Shown here: piece after piece, positions 37,188-45,757 of the stretch
Position numbering within the stretch: the stretch's first letter is position 1
Layout of the letters: each line of letters opens with the position of its first letter
Source of the DNA: Chersky-267 sp963744115
Lineage (GTDB): Bacteria; Chloroflexota; Limnocylindria; Limnocylindrales; CSP1-4
Reading direction: 5' to 3'
NCBI GenBank assembly: GCA_963744115.1
Contig: CAVUSI010000002.1
Span: 682,001 to 746,000 of the forward strand
Length of the DNA stretch: 64,000 nt
Made by a program: the position numbers and the translations under genes
The notes under the pieces: generated by a model
What the model was told of the DNA's origin: nothing
The model's input: the letters and a program-made list of their open reading frames with translations, nothing else
Database searches by the model: none

Positions 37188-38423
37188 ATGACCCAGCGTC
37201 CCAGGCTCCTCGCCGCGCTCGGGGCGCTGGTGTTCGTCGGCGTCCTCGGCGGGCTGCTCATCGGCGGGGTCATCGGGCCGACGGCCGGGAGCCCCCAGGG
37301 TGGCTCGGGGAGCCCCGGTGGCGGGAGCGCGATCGGCGCCGCGACCCCGACGCCCGTCGCCACCCCGCGACCGAAGCCCGGTCACGAGGTCTTCGGCTTC
37401 GTGCCGTACTGGGAGATGGACGAGCGGATCGCCGCCCACCTCGCCACGACCGACCTGACGACGCTCGCCCTGTTCTCCGTCTCGAACCTGCGGACCGGCG
37501 CGATCGACACGGCCGGCAAGGGCTACCTCAAGATCACCGGACCGCTCGGTCAGCAGCTGATCTCCGAAGCACACGACCGGGGCACCCGGGTCGAGATCGT
37601 GTTCAGCAGCTTCGGCGCGACCAAGAACAAGCGGCTGTTCGGCTCGCTCAAGATCCAGGACGCGGTCATCAAGGACCTCGTCGCGCTCGTGGGTTCGACG
37701 AAGACCGACGGCGTCAACGTCGATGTCGAGCAGCTCGACGGGAGCCTCGTCCAGGCGTACGGGGCGTTCGTCGGCCGGCTGCGGGCCGCGCTCGTCGCCG
37801 TCCAGCCGGCGGCCCAGGTCTCGGTCGCCACGCCCGCCAACGCCGGCGGCGCCGAGATGGCCGCGGCCGCCAGCGCGGCCGCCGCGGACCGGATCTTCCT
37901 GATGGGCTACGACTACCACTACTCGGGGTCGGCGCCCGGAGCCTCGGCGCCGATCGCCCGCCGAGATGGGAGCGAGAAGGACCTCAACTGGTCGCTGAAC
38001 CTGTACGAGGCGCTCGGGGTGCCGGTGGAGAAGACGATCCTGGGCCTGCCGCTGTACGGGATGGCCTGGCCGGTGACCGGCCCGGAGGTGGCGGCGGCGC
38101 AGACCGGCAAGGGCGTCGCCTGGTTCCCGAGCGACCATCTCGACATCCTCCAGGACCCGACGATCGTCCCCGTCCTCGACGACATCGAGCAGGTGATGGT
38201 CTACACGCTCCCGGTCGACAAGAGCGGGGTGCCGACGGCCGACCCGAGCCCGGCCGGCTGGCTGGCGATCTACGTCGACTCGCCGGCGACGCTGACGCCC
38301 AAGGTCCGCCTCGCCAATGAGCGCGGCCTGGCGGGCGTCGGCTTCTGGGCGATCGGCTACGAGCAGGGCCTGCCCGACTTCACCGGGTTGATCACGGACT
38401 TCCGGGCCGGCAAGCTGGACTAG
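37188..38423 (+). CDS. GH18 glycoside hydrolase-like protein, membrane-anchored or secreted
   Basis: A 411-residue exported protein. A signal anchor (LLAALGALVFVGVLGGLLIGGVI) and a Gly/Pro linker to residue 65 precede a GH18 barrel (VFGFVPYWEMDER, VEIVFSSFGATKNKRLFG). The catalytic strand is DGVNVDVEQL at 174-183, where Glu181 is the proton donor and Asn177 replaces one Asp of the DxxDxDxE motif. FLMGYDYHYSGS and GVGFWAIGYEQG are later barrel strands. It resembles YaaH/chitinase-like spore or wall hydrolases; the substrate is chitin, peptidoglycan or a similar GlcNAc polymer. Confidence 0.9.
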   Translation: MTQRPRLLAALGALVFVGVLGGLLIGGVIGPTAGSPQGGSGSPGGGSAIGAATPTPVATPRPKPGHEVFGFVPYWEMDERIAAHLATTDLTTLALFSVSNLRTGAIDTAGKGYLKITGPLGQQLISEAHDRGTRVEIVFSSFGATKNKRLFGSLKIQDAVIKDLVALVGSTKTDGVNVDVEQLDGSLVQAYGAFVGRLRAALVAVQPAAQVSVATPANAGGAEMAAAASAAAADRIFLMGYDYHYSGSAPGASAPIARRDGSEKDLNWSLNLYEALGVPVEKTILGLPLYGMAWPVTGPEVAAAQTGKGVAWFPSDHLDILQDPTIVPVLDDIEQVMVYTLPVDKSGVPTADPSPAGWLAIYVDSPATLTPKVRLANERGLAGVGFWAIGYEQGLPDFTGLITDFRAGKLD

Positions 38424-38521
38424 GGCCGCGGCCGGCGCGGCGGTGTCCCGCACGGCCGTGCGACCGGGTATCGTCGGTGTGCCGGACCACGGCCGCGCCA
38501 CCATCCGGAGGACCCGCCCCG

Positions 38522-39862
38522 ATGCCCTTCCCACCCGGCTTCCTGTGGGGCGCCGCGACCGCCAGCTACCAGATCGAAGGCGCCGTGTCCGAAGGCGGCC
38601 GCGGCGAGTCGATCTGGGACCGGTTCAGCCACACCCCGGGCATGATCGAGAACGGGGATACGGGCGACGTCGCCGACGACCACTACCACCGGTCCGGGGC
38701 GGACGTGGACCTGATCGCCGACCTGGGCCTCAAGGCGTACCGCTTCAGCATCGCCTGGCCGCGACTGTTCCCCGACGGCGACCGCCGGCTCAACCAGGCC
38801 GGGCTCGACTTCTACCAGCGTCTCGTCGACCGGTTGCTCGAGCGCGGGATCGCCCCGATGGCGACGCTCTACCACTGGGACCTGCCGCAGGCGCTCCAGG
38901 ATCGCCAGGGCGGCTGGGTCAGCCGCGACACCGCCAGCCGGTTCGTCGACTACGCCGACGCGGCGTTCGCGGCGCTCGGGGATCGGGTCGGCCACTGGGT
39001 CACGCTCAACGAGCCGTGGGTCTCGTCGTTCCTCGGGTACCACGAGGGACGGCATGCGCCGGGGGTCCAGGACCTGACGAGCGCCCTGCGGGCGGCCCAT
39101 CACCTGCTGCTGGGTCACGCCGGGGCGGTCGACGCGTTCCGCGCCCGCAGGCTGCCCGGCGAGATCGGTCTGGTGCTGAACCTCGATCCCGTCGACCCGG
39201 CGTCCGACCGGGAAGCGGACGAGCGCGCCGCGATCCTGTTCGACGGCAACCTCAACCGCTGGTTCCTCGACGCGGTGTTCCGTGGCAGCTATCCGGCCGA
39301 CATGGTCGACCACTACGTCGGGCACGGGGCGGACCTGGAGTTCGTCCAGCCGGGCGACCTCGAGTCGATCGCCCGGCCGCTCGACTTCCTCGGCGTGAAC
39401 TACTACTTCCGGAACATCGTCCGCGCGACGACCGATGGGCTGGGCTGGGACGCGCAGCGAGCGCCCGAGGGGGTCGAGACCTCGAACATCGGTTGGGCGA
39501 TCCGGCCGGACGGCCTGCGCGACATCCTGGCGCGACTGCGGGCTGACTATCCGGCGATCCCGACGTACGTCACGGAGAACGGGATCGCCCTGGACGACGA
39601 GGTGGGCGCCGACGGCGGCGTGGACGATCCCCGGCGGATCGCGTTTCTCGAGGGCCACTTCGCGGCGGCGGAGGAGGCGATCGGGGCGGGGACGGACCTG
39701 CGCGGCTACTTCGTCTGGTCGCTCCTCGACAACTTCGAGTGGGCGTTGGGGTATCGGCCGCGCTTCGGGCTCGTCTACGTGGACTTCGAGACCCAGGAGC
39801 GGATCCCCAAGGCGAGTGCCCGCTGGTACTCGGGCGTCATCGCGGCCAACGGTTTGGGGTAG
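38522..39862 (+). CDS. Beta-glucosidase, glycoside hydrolase family 1
   Basis: Intact 446-residue cytoplasmic enzyme hydrolysing beta-glucosides such as cellobiose. ATG 38522 follows GGAGGA. Motifs are FLWGAATASYQIEGA, acid/base Glu164 (TLNEPW), nucleophile Glu352 (VTENG) and the aglycone region GYFVWSLLDNFEWALGYRPRFGLVYVDF. A TATCGT hexamer at 38469 may be its -10. Array A1 begins 14 bp after the stop. Confidence 0.96.
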   Translation: MPFPPGFLWGAATASYQIEGAVSEGGRGESIWDRFSHTPGMIENGDTGDVADDHYHRSGADVDLIADLGLKAYRFSIAWPRLFPDGDRRLNQAGLDFYQRLVDRLLERGIAPMATLYHWDLPQALQDRQGGWVSRDTASRFVDYADAAFAALGDRVGHWVTLNEPWVSSFLGYHEGRHAPGVQDLTSALRAAHHLLLGHAGAVDAFRARRLPGEIGLVLNLDPVDPASDREADERAAILFDGNLNRWFLDAVFRGSYPADMVDHYVGHGADLEFVQPGDLESIARPLDFLGVNYYFRNIVRATTDGLGWDAQRAPEGVETSNIGWAIRPDGLRDILARLRADYPAIPTYVTENGIALDDEVGADGGVDDPRRIAFLEGHFAAAEEAIGAGTDLRGYFVWSLLDNFEWALGYRPRFGLVYVDFETQERIPKASARWYSGVIAANGLG

Positions 39863-39875
39863 GGTCACCCGCCGT

Positions 39876-40035
39876 GATGCGGCTCGGCGCATCGGGAAGG
39901 GCGGGCGGGTCCTCCTCGCCCGTGATGCGGCTCGGCGCATCGGGAAGGGCGGGCGGGTCCTCCTCCACGTGATGCGGCTCGGCGCATCGGTCACGGCGGA
40001 GTGGGCCCGCTCGGGCTGATGCGGCTCGGCGCATC
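39876..40035. repeat. Array A1: four direct copies of an 18-bp hairpin motif, 47-48 bp period
   Basis: GATGCGGCTCGGCGCATC occurs at 39876-39893, 39924-39941, 39971-39988 and 40018-40035. Each copy has 6-bp inverted arms (GATGCG/CGCATC) around a GCTCGG loop. The first two copies also share the spacer (GGGAAGGGCGGGCGGGTCCTCCT). The array fills the non-coding gap between the GH1 gene and the ion channel. The same motif lies in inverted orientation on the far side of the channel gene. Confidence 0.9.
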
Positions 40036-40125
40036 ACCCGCGCCGAAGCCTTCGGCGGCCCGTGCGGGCCACTACCATGGCAGCGCCCACGACCGAGTGT
40101 TCGACGCCGAGGAGGTTCAGCAGTC

Positions 40126-41007
40126 ATGACTGCCCAGGCACCGGTGCTCCGCCGGCACGGCAATGCCTACAACATCTTCATCCTCGTCCTGACCATCTAC
40201 TCGTTGGCGCTGATGGTCCTGCTGATCCTGCCGCTCGATCCGGAAACGCACGCCCTGATCAACCTCTACGACAACGCCATCTGCGTCATCTTCCTGATCG
40301 ACTTCGGGTTCAATCTCACCGGCGCGAAGCCCAAACGGGCCTACTTCATCAAGCAGAGGGGCTGGCTCGACCTCCTCGGATCGATCCCGAGCCTCGGCTT
40401 CATCCCGTTCACCGCGCTCTTCCGCTTGGCTCGCCTCAGCCGGCTCGGTCGGATCACCCGCCTGTTGGGCGGCCAAGCCGGCAAGGACCTCGTCCTTGAT
40501 GTGCTCAAGAACCGCAGCCAGTACGCGACGTTCATCACGATCCTGCTCGCCGGGATGGTCCTGTCGATCGCCAGCATCCTCATCCTGCAGGAGGAGAGCC
40601 GCTCGGCCGGCGCGAATATCCAGACCGGTGGTGAGGCCATCTGGTGGGGCATCGTGACGATCACCACGGTCGGCTACGGCGACTACTACCCGGTCACGAC
40701 CCTCGGGCGCATCACCGCGGTCTTCGTGATGTTCGCCGGCATCGGGATCATCGGCGCCCTCGCCAGCATCCTGGCGAGCCTGCTGGTCGCGCCGCCGGCG
40801 CCCGACGAGCCCGCCCCGGAGAAGGTGCCGACCCCGGAGCCCCAGGACGCGCCGGCGCTGCAGGTGGCATCGGTCCCGACGCCGGTAGTCGCGACCGCGT
40901 CGACCGGCACCATCGCCGAGGAGCTGGCGGGCCTGCGGGCCGAGATGGCCGGTCAGCGGGCCGAGATCGCGGCCCTCCGGGCCTCACTGGGGAGCGGAGG
41001 GAGCTGA
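40126..41007 (+). CDS. Voltage-gated-type potassium/ion channel with C-terminal coiled coil
   Basis: A 293-residue inner-membrane channel subunit. Spans S1-S3 lie in residues 15-95. The S4-like helix has four Arg at three-residue steps (FRLARLSRLGRITRLL, 99-114), then S5 (FITILLAGMVLSIASILIL), the pore helix and K+ selectivity filter TVGYGD (181-186), and S6. After a Pro-rich linker the C-terminus is a predicted coiled coil (IAEELAGLRAEMAGQRAEIAALRASL), likely for tetramer assembly. It starts with ATG 40126; a TACCAT hexamer at 40073 is a candidate -10. The gene sits alone between repeat arrays A1 and A2. Confidence 0.93.
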   Translation: MTAQAPVLRRHGNAYNIFILVLTIYSLALMVLLILPLDPETHALINLYDNAICVIFLIDFGFNLTGAKPKRAYFIKQRGWLDLLGSIPSLGFIPFTALFRLARLSRLGRITRLLGGQAGKDLVLDVLKNRSQYATFITILLAGMVLSIASILILQEESRSAGANIQTGGEAIWWGIVTITTVGYGDYYPVTTLGRITAVFVMFAGIGIIGALASILASLLVAPPAPDEPAPEKVPTPEPQDAPALQVASVPTPVVATASTGTIAEELAGLRAEMAGQRAEIAALRASLGSGGS

Positions 41008-41024
41008 GGGCCGACCCGATCGCC

Positions 41025-41192
41025 GATGCGCCGGCTGCATCACCGGGAGCGCCAAACGCCCGCCCACGCGATGCGCCGAGCCGCATCAAGCGCGGCGGAA
41101 GACCCCCCGGCGCCGACGCCTCTGATGCGCCGAGCCGCATCACCGGCGGCGACAACCCCCCGGCGCGGCCCGCCGATGCGCCGAGCCGCATC
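41025..41192. repeat. Array A2: four copies of the array-A motif in inverted orientation
   Basis: GATGCGCCGAGCCGCATC, the reverse complement of the A1 motif, is at 41070-41087, 41124-41141 and 41175-41192. A degenerate 17-bp copy is at 41025-41041. Spacing is 45, 54 and 51 bp. The array fills the gap between the channel gene and the next ORF, so A1 and A2 form inverted clusters around the channel. Confidence 0.88.
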
Positions 41193-41220
41193 ACGCGTGG
41201 ACCCCATGCGATACTGAGCC

Positions 41221-41904
41221 ATGCCCGTTCGCACGGTCATCGAACACGGGCCCAAGGACAAGCGCTCGGTCGCCTTCACGGTCGACTGGCCAGGCTGGAG
41301 TCGGGGCGCGAAGAGCGCCGAGATCGCCCTGGAGACGCTCGAGTCCTATCGGCAGCGCTACCGGCCGATCGCGGATCTCGCCGGGATGGCAGGTGAGTTC
41401 GACGCTGCCGGACCCCTCGAGATCGTCGAGGAGAAGGTCGGGACCGGCTCGGTCGACTTCTGGGGCATCTCCTTCTCGCCCTCCGCGACCGAGCACGGGC
41501 CGATGACCGAGGCGGACTTCGACCGCGCGATCACGCTCCTGCGAGCCTGCTGGACGTTCTTCGACGGTGTCGCCGCGCGGGTCTCGCCGGTGATGCGCAA
41601 GGGCCCCCGCGGGGGAGGCCGCGACCGCGATCGGATCATCCGCCACACCATCCGCACCGAGAGCGAGGACTTCGCCAAGCAGGTCGGCCTGCGGATCCCG
41701 GAGGAGGCGGCACTCACCCCGGAGGGACTGCGGCAGCATCGCGAGACCTACGTCGCGGCGATGCGCGCGTACAACGCCGGGGAAGTGACGAAGCAGATGC
41801 GGTCGTGGACGCTGCCGTTCCTCATCCGACATTCCGGCTTCCACACGCTCGACCATGCGTGGGAGATGGAGGACAAGGACCTGTCGGCTGAGGGCGGCGC
41901 CTGA
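41221..41904 (+). CDS. Conserved hypothetical protein, DinB-like helical bundle
   Basis: A 227-residue soluble protein with no signal peptide. The C-terminal block PFLIRHSGFHTLDHAWEMEDKDLS has the spaced His residues seen in DinB/YfiT-like four-helix bundles, and an N-terminal VAFTVDWPGWSRGAKSAEIALETLESY precedes it. This is a weak family match and no reaction can be assigned. The start ATG 41221 follows a GATACT hexamer by 5 nt, suggesting a leaderless mRNA beginning at the edge of array A2. Confidence 0.65.
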   Translation: MPVRTVIEHGPKDKRSVAFTVDWPGWSRGAKSAEIALETLESYRQRYRPIADLAGMAGEFDAAGPLEIVEEKVGTGSVDFWGISFSPSATEHGPMTEADFDRAITLLRACWTFFDGVAARVSPVMRKGPRGGGRDRDRIIRHTIRTESEDFAKQVGLRIPEEAALTPEGLRQHRETYVAAMRAYNAGEVTKQMRSWTLPFLIRHSGFHTLDHAWEMEDKDLSAEGGA

Positions 41905-41973
41905 GATCGGGCCGATCGGCCCTTCCATCGCTCGCCGGGCGTGGCTACCCTCGACCGTGGAGGTACCTTCACC

Positions 41974-42783
41974 ATGCTCAAGCGGATCGTCGTCGGATCA
42001 AGCCTCGCCTTCGCGGCCTGGGGCGTCTATCGCAGGATCAACCGGTGGTCGTCGACGTGGGGCGTCGACGAGGCCGAGCAGGCTAGAGCGCTCCCCGGCG
42101 ACGAGATCGTCCCGGATGGAACGAACCTGCTGACCCGCGGCATCACGATCGATGCGCCGCCCGAGAGCGTCTGGCCCTGGCTCGTCCAGATGGGCTATGG
42201 CCGCGCCGGCTGGTACAGCTACGACCGGCTCGACATGAAGGGCCTGAGCGCCGATCGGATCCTCCCCGAGCTGCAGAAGCTCGAGGTCGGCGACCGGCTC
42301 CCGACCCACGAGGACGGCGGCTTCGAGGTCAAGGTCCTCGAACCGAACAAGGCGCTCGTGGTCTATCTCGACACGGCCCTCGTCGAGAGCTGGCAGAAGA
42401 AGCCCGCCGAGTCGATCTCCGCGACCGACACCCCCGGCCTGGCGGCGTCCGGCAACTTCCTCGGTGCGGCATCGCCGCAGGAGTTCAAGGTCAGCTGGGC
42501 CTTCGTGCTCGAGCCGGCCGGGCCCGGGCGGACCCGCCTGATCGAGCGCACCCGCGGCTGGTTCGGCAAGGGCAACCCCGGAACGAAGGTGCTCATGCCG
42601 ACGCTCGGCTTCGGCGTCTTCGTCATGGAGCGCCGCCAGATGCTCGGGATCAAGCAGCGGGTGGAGCGCAGCGCGCACTTCGACAAGGTCGAGGGTGAGG
42701 CCGCCATCCCCACCACGATGACCACCATCGCCAAGAACGGCGCATCCGACCATCCCGTCATCGAGCCGTCGACCGCCGGCTGA
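41974..42783 (+). CDS. SRPBCC-fold protein with N-terminal membrane segment
   Basis: A 269-residue protein from ATG 41974 (GGAGG at 41958). An N-terminal hydrophobic stretch (IVVGSSLAFAAWGVYRRI) precedes a START/SRPBCC-like domain. TRGITIDAPPESVWPWLVQMGYGRAGWYSYDRLD is the typical opening of this family and FVLEPAGPGRTRLIERTRGWFG is a later strand. Such proteins bind hydrophobic ligands, but the ligand is unknown. Confidence 0.8.
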   Translation: MLKRIVVGSSLAFAAWGVYRRINRWSSTWGVDEAEQARALPGDEIVPDGTNLLTRGITIDAPPESVWPWLVQMGYGRAGWYSYDRLDMKGLSADRILPELQKLEVGDRLPTHEDGGFEVKVLEPNKALVVYLDTALVESWQKKPAESISATDTPGLAASGNFLGAASPQEFKVSWAFVLEPAGPGRTRLIERTRGWFGKGNPGTKVLMPTLGFGVFVMERRQMLGIKQRVERSAHFDKVEGEAAIPTTMTTIAKNGASDHPVIEPSTAG

Positions 42784-42938
42784 TCGACGTCCACGCCCGA
42801 TCGCCCGGCACCCCAGAGCCGGCCGATCCGGGCTCAGCTCGAGAGGCTTCGGCCCGCGACGTCGCGCTCACCGCGACCGGCGGGCCGATCCCTTGCCCGG
42901 CGCCTCGCGCCCAGTGCCCGGCGCCTCGTCCCGGCCGC

Positions 42939-43862
42939 CTACTCGACCGGGACGACGATCACGTAGTTGTCGGTCTTCTTGGGATACGTCCCGAGCGGCC
43001 GCTTCCAGGGCAGGAAGTCCTGGTCCAGGTCGCCGACCTTGTACGTGGAATCGGGCGGCCGCGAGTACCCCCAGATCGACGACAGCCGCGGGTACCAGAC
43101 GTCCTCGATCCGGACGGTCGAGACCGTGAAGTCGTCGGTCAGCGCGGGGTCGGCGCTGGCGGTGAACCCCGACATCACCCACGAGTGGGCGCCGCGCCAG
43201 ACCATCAGCCCGGCGGGCCGGTTCGTCAGCCGGATCTGCTTGGCCGCGGTGTGGATCGCCGCCTTGATCGACGGCAGGATGTCCACCTCGTAGTTCCCAT
43301 ACCCGAGCTCGGTCAGGCCCTGCGCCCAGCCCTCGGGCTCCGCGGCGCCGTCGGGCGCCGGGTCGAGCGACCGGGTCAGGTCGAACACCTTCGATTGGGT
43401 GTCCCGGGTCGTGTCCGCGCCGTCGTCCATGATGTTCATCGAGGTCTGGACCGCCGCCGCCAGGCACCACGTGTCGTGGAACTCGCCGACGTAGTCGCCC
43501 TTCTCGTAGAGGTCCATCGAGAACGGGCCGCTCGCCGTCGGGGCAGGGGAGTCGCCGGGTGCCGCGGACGCGCCGGGGGCCGCCGACCCGCCTGGGTCGG
43601 TCGAGCCGCCCGAGCCCGGGACCGACGATCCGCCTGGACCGCCCGACGAGCCCGCAGCGCCACCCGACGCCGACGGCCGATGCGAGGCGATCGGCGGGAC
43701 CGCCACGACCGCCGCGGGTGGCCGCTCCCTGGCCCACGGCGTGACGACCGGGGCGACCGCGAGCGTCGCGTCGTTGAGCGCCTTGCCGGTCGCGTAGACC
43801 GTGCCGACCGCCAGCAGCACGAGACCGACCGCCACGACCGCCTGGGTCGCCCGCCGCCGCAC
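42939..43862 (-). CDS. C39-like cysteine-peptidase-fold domain, apparently continuous with MurJ
   Basis: About 307 residues from GTG 43862. A membrane span (ATQAVVAVGLVLLAVGTVYATG) is followed by a Ser/Gly/Pro-rich linker to residue 110 and a C39_2-like fold. The fold has a candidate nucleophile Cys in HDTWCLAAAVQTSMNIM and a candidate His in WRGAHSWVMSGFTA. The reading frame is open upstream into the murJ sequence, and no stop separates them in any frame at the indel near 43900. It may therefore be the extracytoplasmic C-terminal domain of a MurJ fusion protein rather than a separate gene. Direct repeats (TGCCCGGCGCCTCG twice near 42895-42930) lie just after the stop. Confidence 0.65.
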   Translation of the reverse strand: MRRRATQAVVAVGLVLLAVGTVYATGKALNDATLAVAPVVTPWARERPPAAVVAVPPIASHRPSASGGAAGSSGGPGGSSVPGSGGSTDPGGSAAPGASAAPGDSPAPTASGPFSMDLYEKGDYVGEFHDTWCLAAAVQTSMNIMDDGADTTRDTQSKVFDLTRSLDPAPDGAAEPEGWAQGLTELGYGNYEVDILPSIKAAIHTAAKQIRLTNRPAGLMVWRGAHSWVMSGFTASADPALTDDFTVSTVRIEDVWYPRLSSIWGYSRPPDSTYKVGDLDQDFLPWKRPLGTYPKKTDNYVIVVPVE

Positions 43863-45277
43863 CGGGCGAGCCGCGAACCTCGAGCGTGTCGCGCGGCGTG
43901 TCCAGCGGCCGGACGCCGATCCGCGCCATCCGCGGGGCGAGCGCCGCGCTCAGGATCCCGACCTTGACCGCCATCCCGATCGCGAACGCCGCCGGGACCG
44001 CCGACAGGCCGATCGTCGGCGACAGCGTCTGGCCGGCGATGACGATGACCACGAACCCGGCGATCGAGGCGAGCGTCGGCAGGATCGTGTTGTGGGTGGC
44101 GTACAGCGCCCGGCTGAGGAGATGGGTCAGGCTCTCGAACGGGATCGAGAAGGCGAACACGGCCAGGATCGTCGTCGTCCGGGCGATGTCGTCCTCCTCG
44201 AACGCCCCACCGCCGAGCAGGATCCGGATCGCCGTCCCGCCGAACACGAACAGGACGAGTGCCGCGCCCGTCGTCAGGATCGCGATCACCGCGAAGTTGA
44301 TCCCGAACACCCGGCCGAAGCCGCGCCGATCGCCGGACGCCGCGGCCGTCGACATGATCGGGAAGGCCGAGATCGCGAACGCCGCGCCGATCAGGCTGAC
44401 CGGGACGCTCTGGAAGTTGCGGGCGAAGCTGACCGAGCTGACCGAGCCGGGCGCCAGCGTCGAGGCGAGCGCCGTGAAGTAGAGGAAGGTCAGCGGCTCG
44501 ATCGGATGGCTGACCATCTTCGGGATCATCAGCCGGATGAACTCGCCGACCCCCTTGGCCCGGAGCGCGAAGCTCGACTCGCGGGCGGAACGGCGTCCGG
44601 TAGATGCCCGATGAGCCGAACGCCGAGATGCGCCAGCGCGCCGGCCAACGCCCCCACCGCCGCGGCGTAGATCCCGAGCTGCCCGTAGAGGAGCACCGTC
44701 CCGACGACGATCCCGCCGTTGTAGAGCAGCGGCGCCAGGCCGTAGGCGAAGAACCGGCCGTTGGCCACGAGGATCTCGCCGAGGACGATCGACGCGGCGA
44801 AGATCACCGGCGTGAAGCACATGATCCGGAACAGGTTCACGTACATCGCCTGCTGATCCGGCGAGAAGCCGGGGGCGATGACCGCGACGGTCTGCGGCGC
44901 GAGGACGAACAGGATCGCCGACGCGACCGCCATGACCACGACCGCCAGGGTCAGGATCGTCCGGGCGAACGCCTTGGCCGCTCGTCGGCCTGGGTCCGGA
45001 GCCCGATGAACACCGGGATGAACGGCGCGACGAGACCCCCGGCGACGAGCACGTCGAGGGCCAGCTCCGGCAGGACGAAGGCCGCGTTGTAGGCGTCGAG
45101 CTCGGGGCCGGCCCCGAAGGTCCGGGCGAAGATCCGATCGCGGACCAGGCCCATCGCGTAGCCCATGAACCCGAGCACCGACAGGACGATCGCGCCGCGG
45201 AAGAGCGCGGACGTCAGCAGCGTCCAGCCGCGCCGGATCAGGCTCGGTGGGCGGTCCGTGATGGCGGCGTTGTCCAG
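43863..45277 (-). CDS. murJ: MurJ-family lipid II flippase (two internal frameshifts)
   Basis: Multi-span membrane protein of the MVF family that flips lipid II. Family blocks appear in three frames: VRDRIFARTFGAGPELDAYNAAFVLPEL then VAPFIPVF (to about 44985); AFARTILTLAVVVMAVASAILFVLAPQTVAVIAPGFS through PVIFAASIVLGEILVANGRFFAYGLAPLLYNGGIVVG (to about 44610); and IPKMVSHPIEPLTFLYFTALAS through GMAVKVGILSAALAPRMA. Indels near 44985 and 44600 split it, and a third near 43900 separates it from the C39-like domain. The start is unclear. The frame opens at CTG 45277 behind GGGGAGGA, and no ATG or GTG precedes GTG 45178. Confidence 0.82.
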
Positions 45278-45473
45278 AGGTTCCTCCCCGGCCCGCGCGG
45301 GCCCGTCGCGTGAACCCTACGACGCCCGGGCGATCCTGCGGGTGTCGCAGGTGGTCCCGCGCCCGCCCGAAGGTGGTACCGGGCGTGGCACGGTGGTACC
45401 ACCATCTGACGCCCGTATCAGCCCGGGCGGAGCCACGAGGCGCCCGCCCCAACCTGGTGATTCGGGTCGTTCC

Positions 45474-45689
45474 TTGCACCCCATGCAAGATCCCTGCTGC
45501 GGTTGCACGTGGTGCAAACAACAGCTTCGGACCCCGAGTGGTCAGGGTCATTCGGCTACGAACGTGCACCCTGTGCAAACCGCGCGCAGCTTCGAGACCG
45601 AAGACCCGATCCTTTGCACCCGGTGAACGTCTCATGCACGACCGAGTCCCAGACCGCTGACGCGCTTCGGACGTGTGCATCGTGTGCAA
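45474..45689. repeat. Array B1: five spaced 15-bp palindromes (KTGCAY-N4-TGCAA)
   Basis: Copies start at 45474, 45503, 45564, 45614 and 45675, for example TTGCACGTGGTGCAA. The fourth has lost one C. Start-to-start spacing is 29, 61, 50 and 61 bp. This array occupies most of the 480-bp gene-free stretch 45278-45757 between murJ and the nitrilase gene. The first 190 bp of that stretch hold only the murJ upstream region and GGTGGTACC-type short repeats (45350-45410). A second array with the same spacing set lies at 49302-49518. Confidence 0.88.
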
Positions 45690-45745
45690 ACGGCCCTGGC
45701 CCGCCCTCGGCGCCCCGCCCTTGGCGCCCGGCGCCTCGGGCGCGG

Positions 45746-45751
45746 TAGATT
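45746..45751 (+). promoter_or_regulatory. -10 hexamer of the nitrilase gene
   Basis: TAGATT ends 6 nt before ATG 45758. Confidence 0.5.
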
Positions 45752-45757
45752 CGGGGC

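Noticed and set aside
39739..40019. Short ORFs with repeated MRLGASGRAGGSS
   Set aside because: They are the translation of array A1 repeats in frames overlapping the end of the GH1 gene; there is no independent coding evidence.
39876..40035. Array A hairpins as transcription terminators
   Set aside because: The stem is only 6 bp with no T-run, and four equally spaced copies plus inverted copies elsewhere do not fit terminators.
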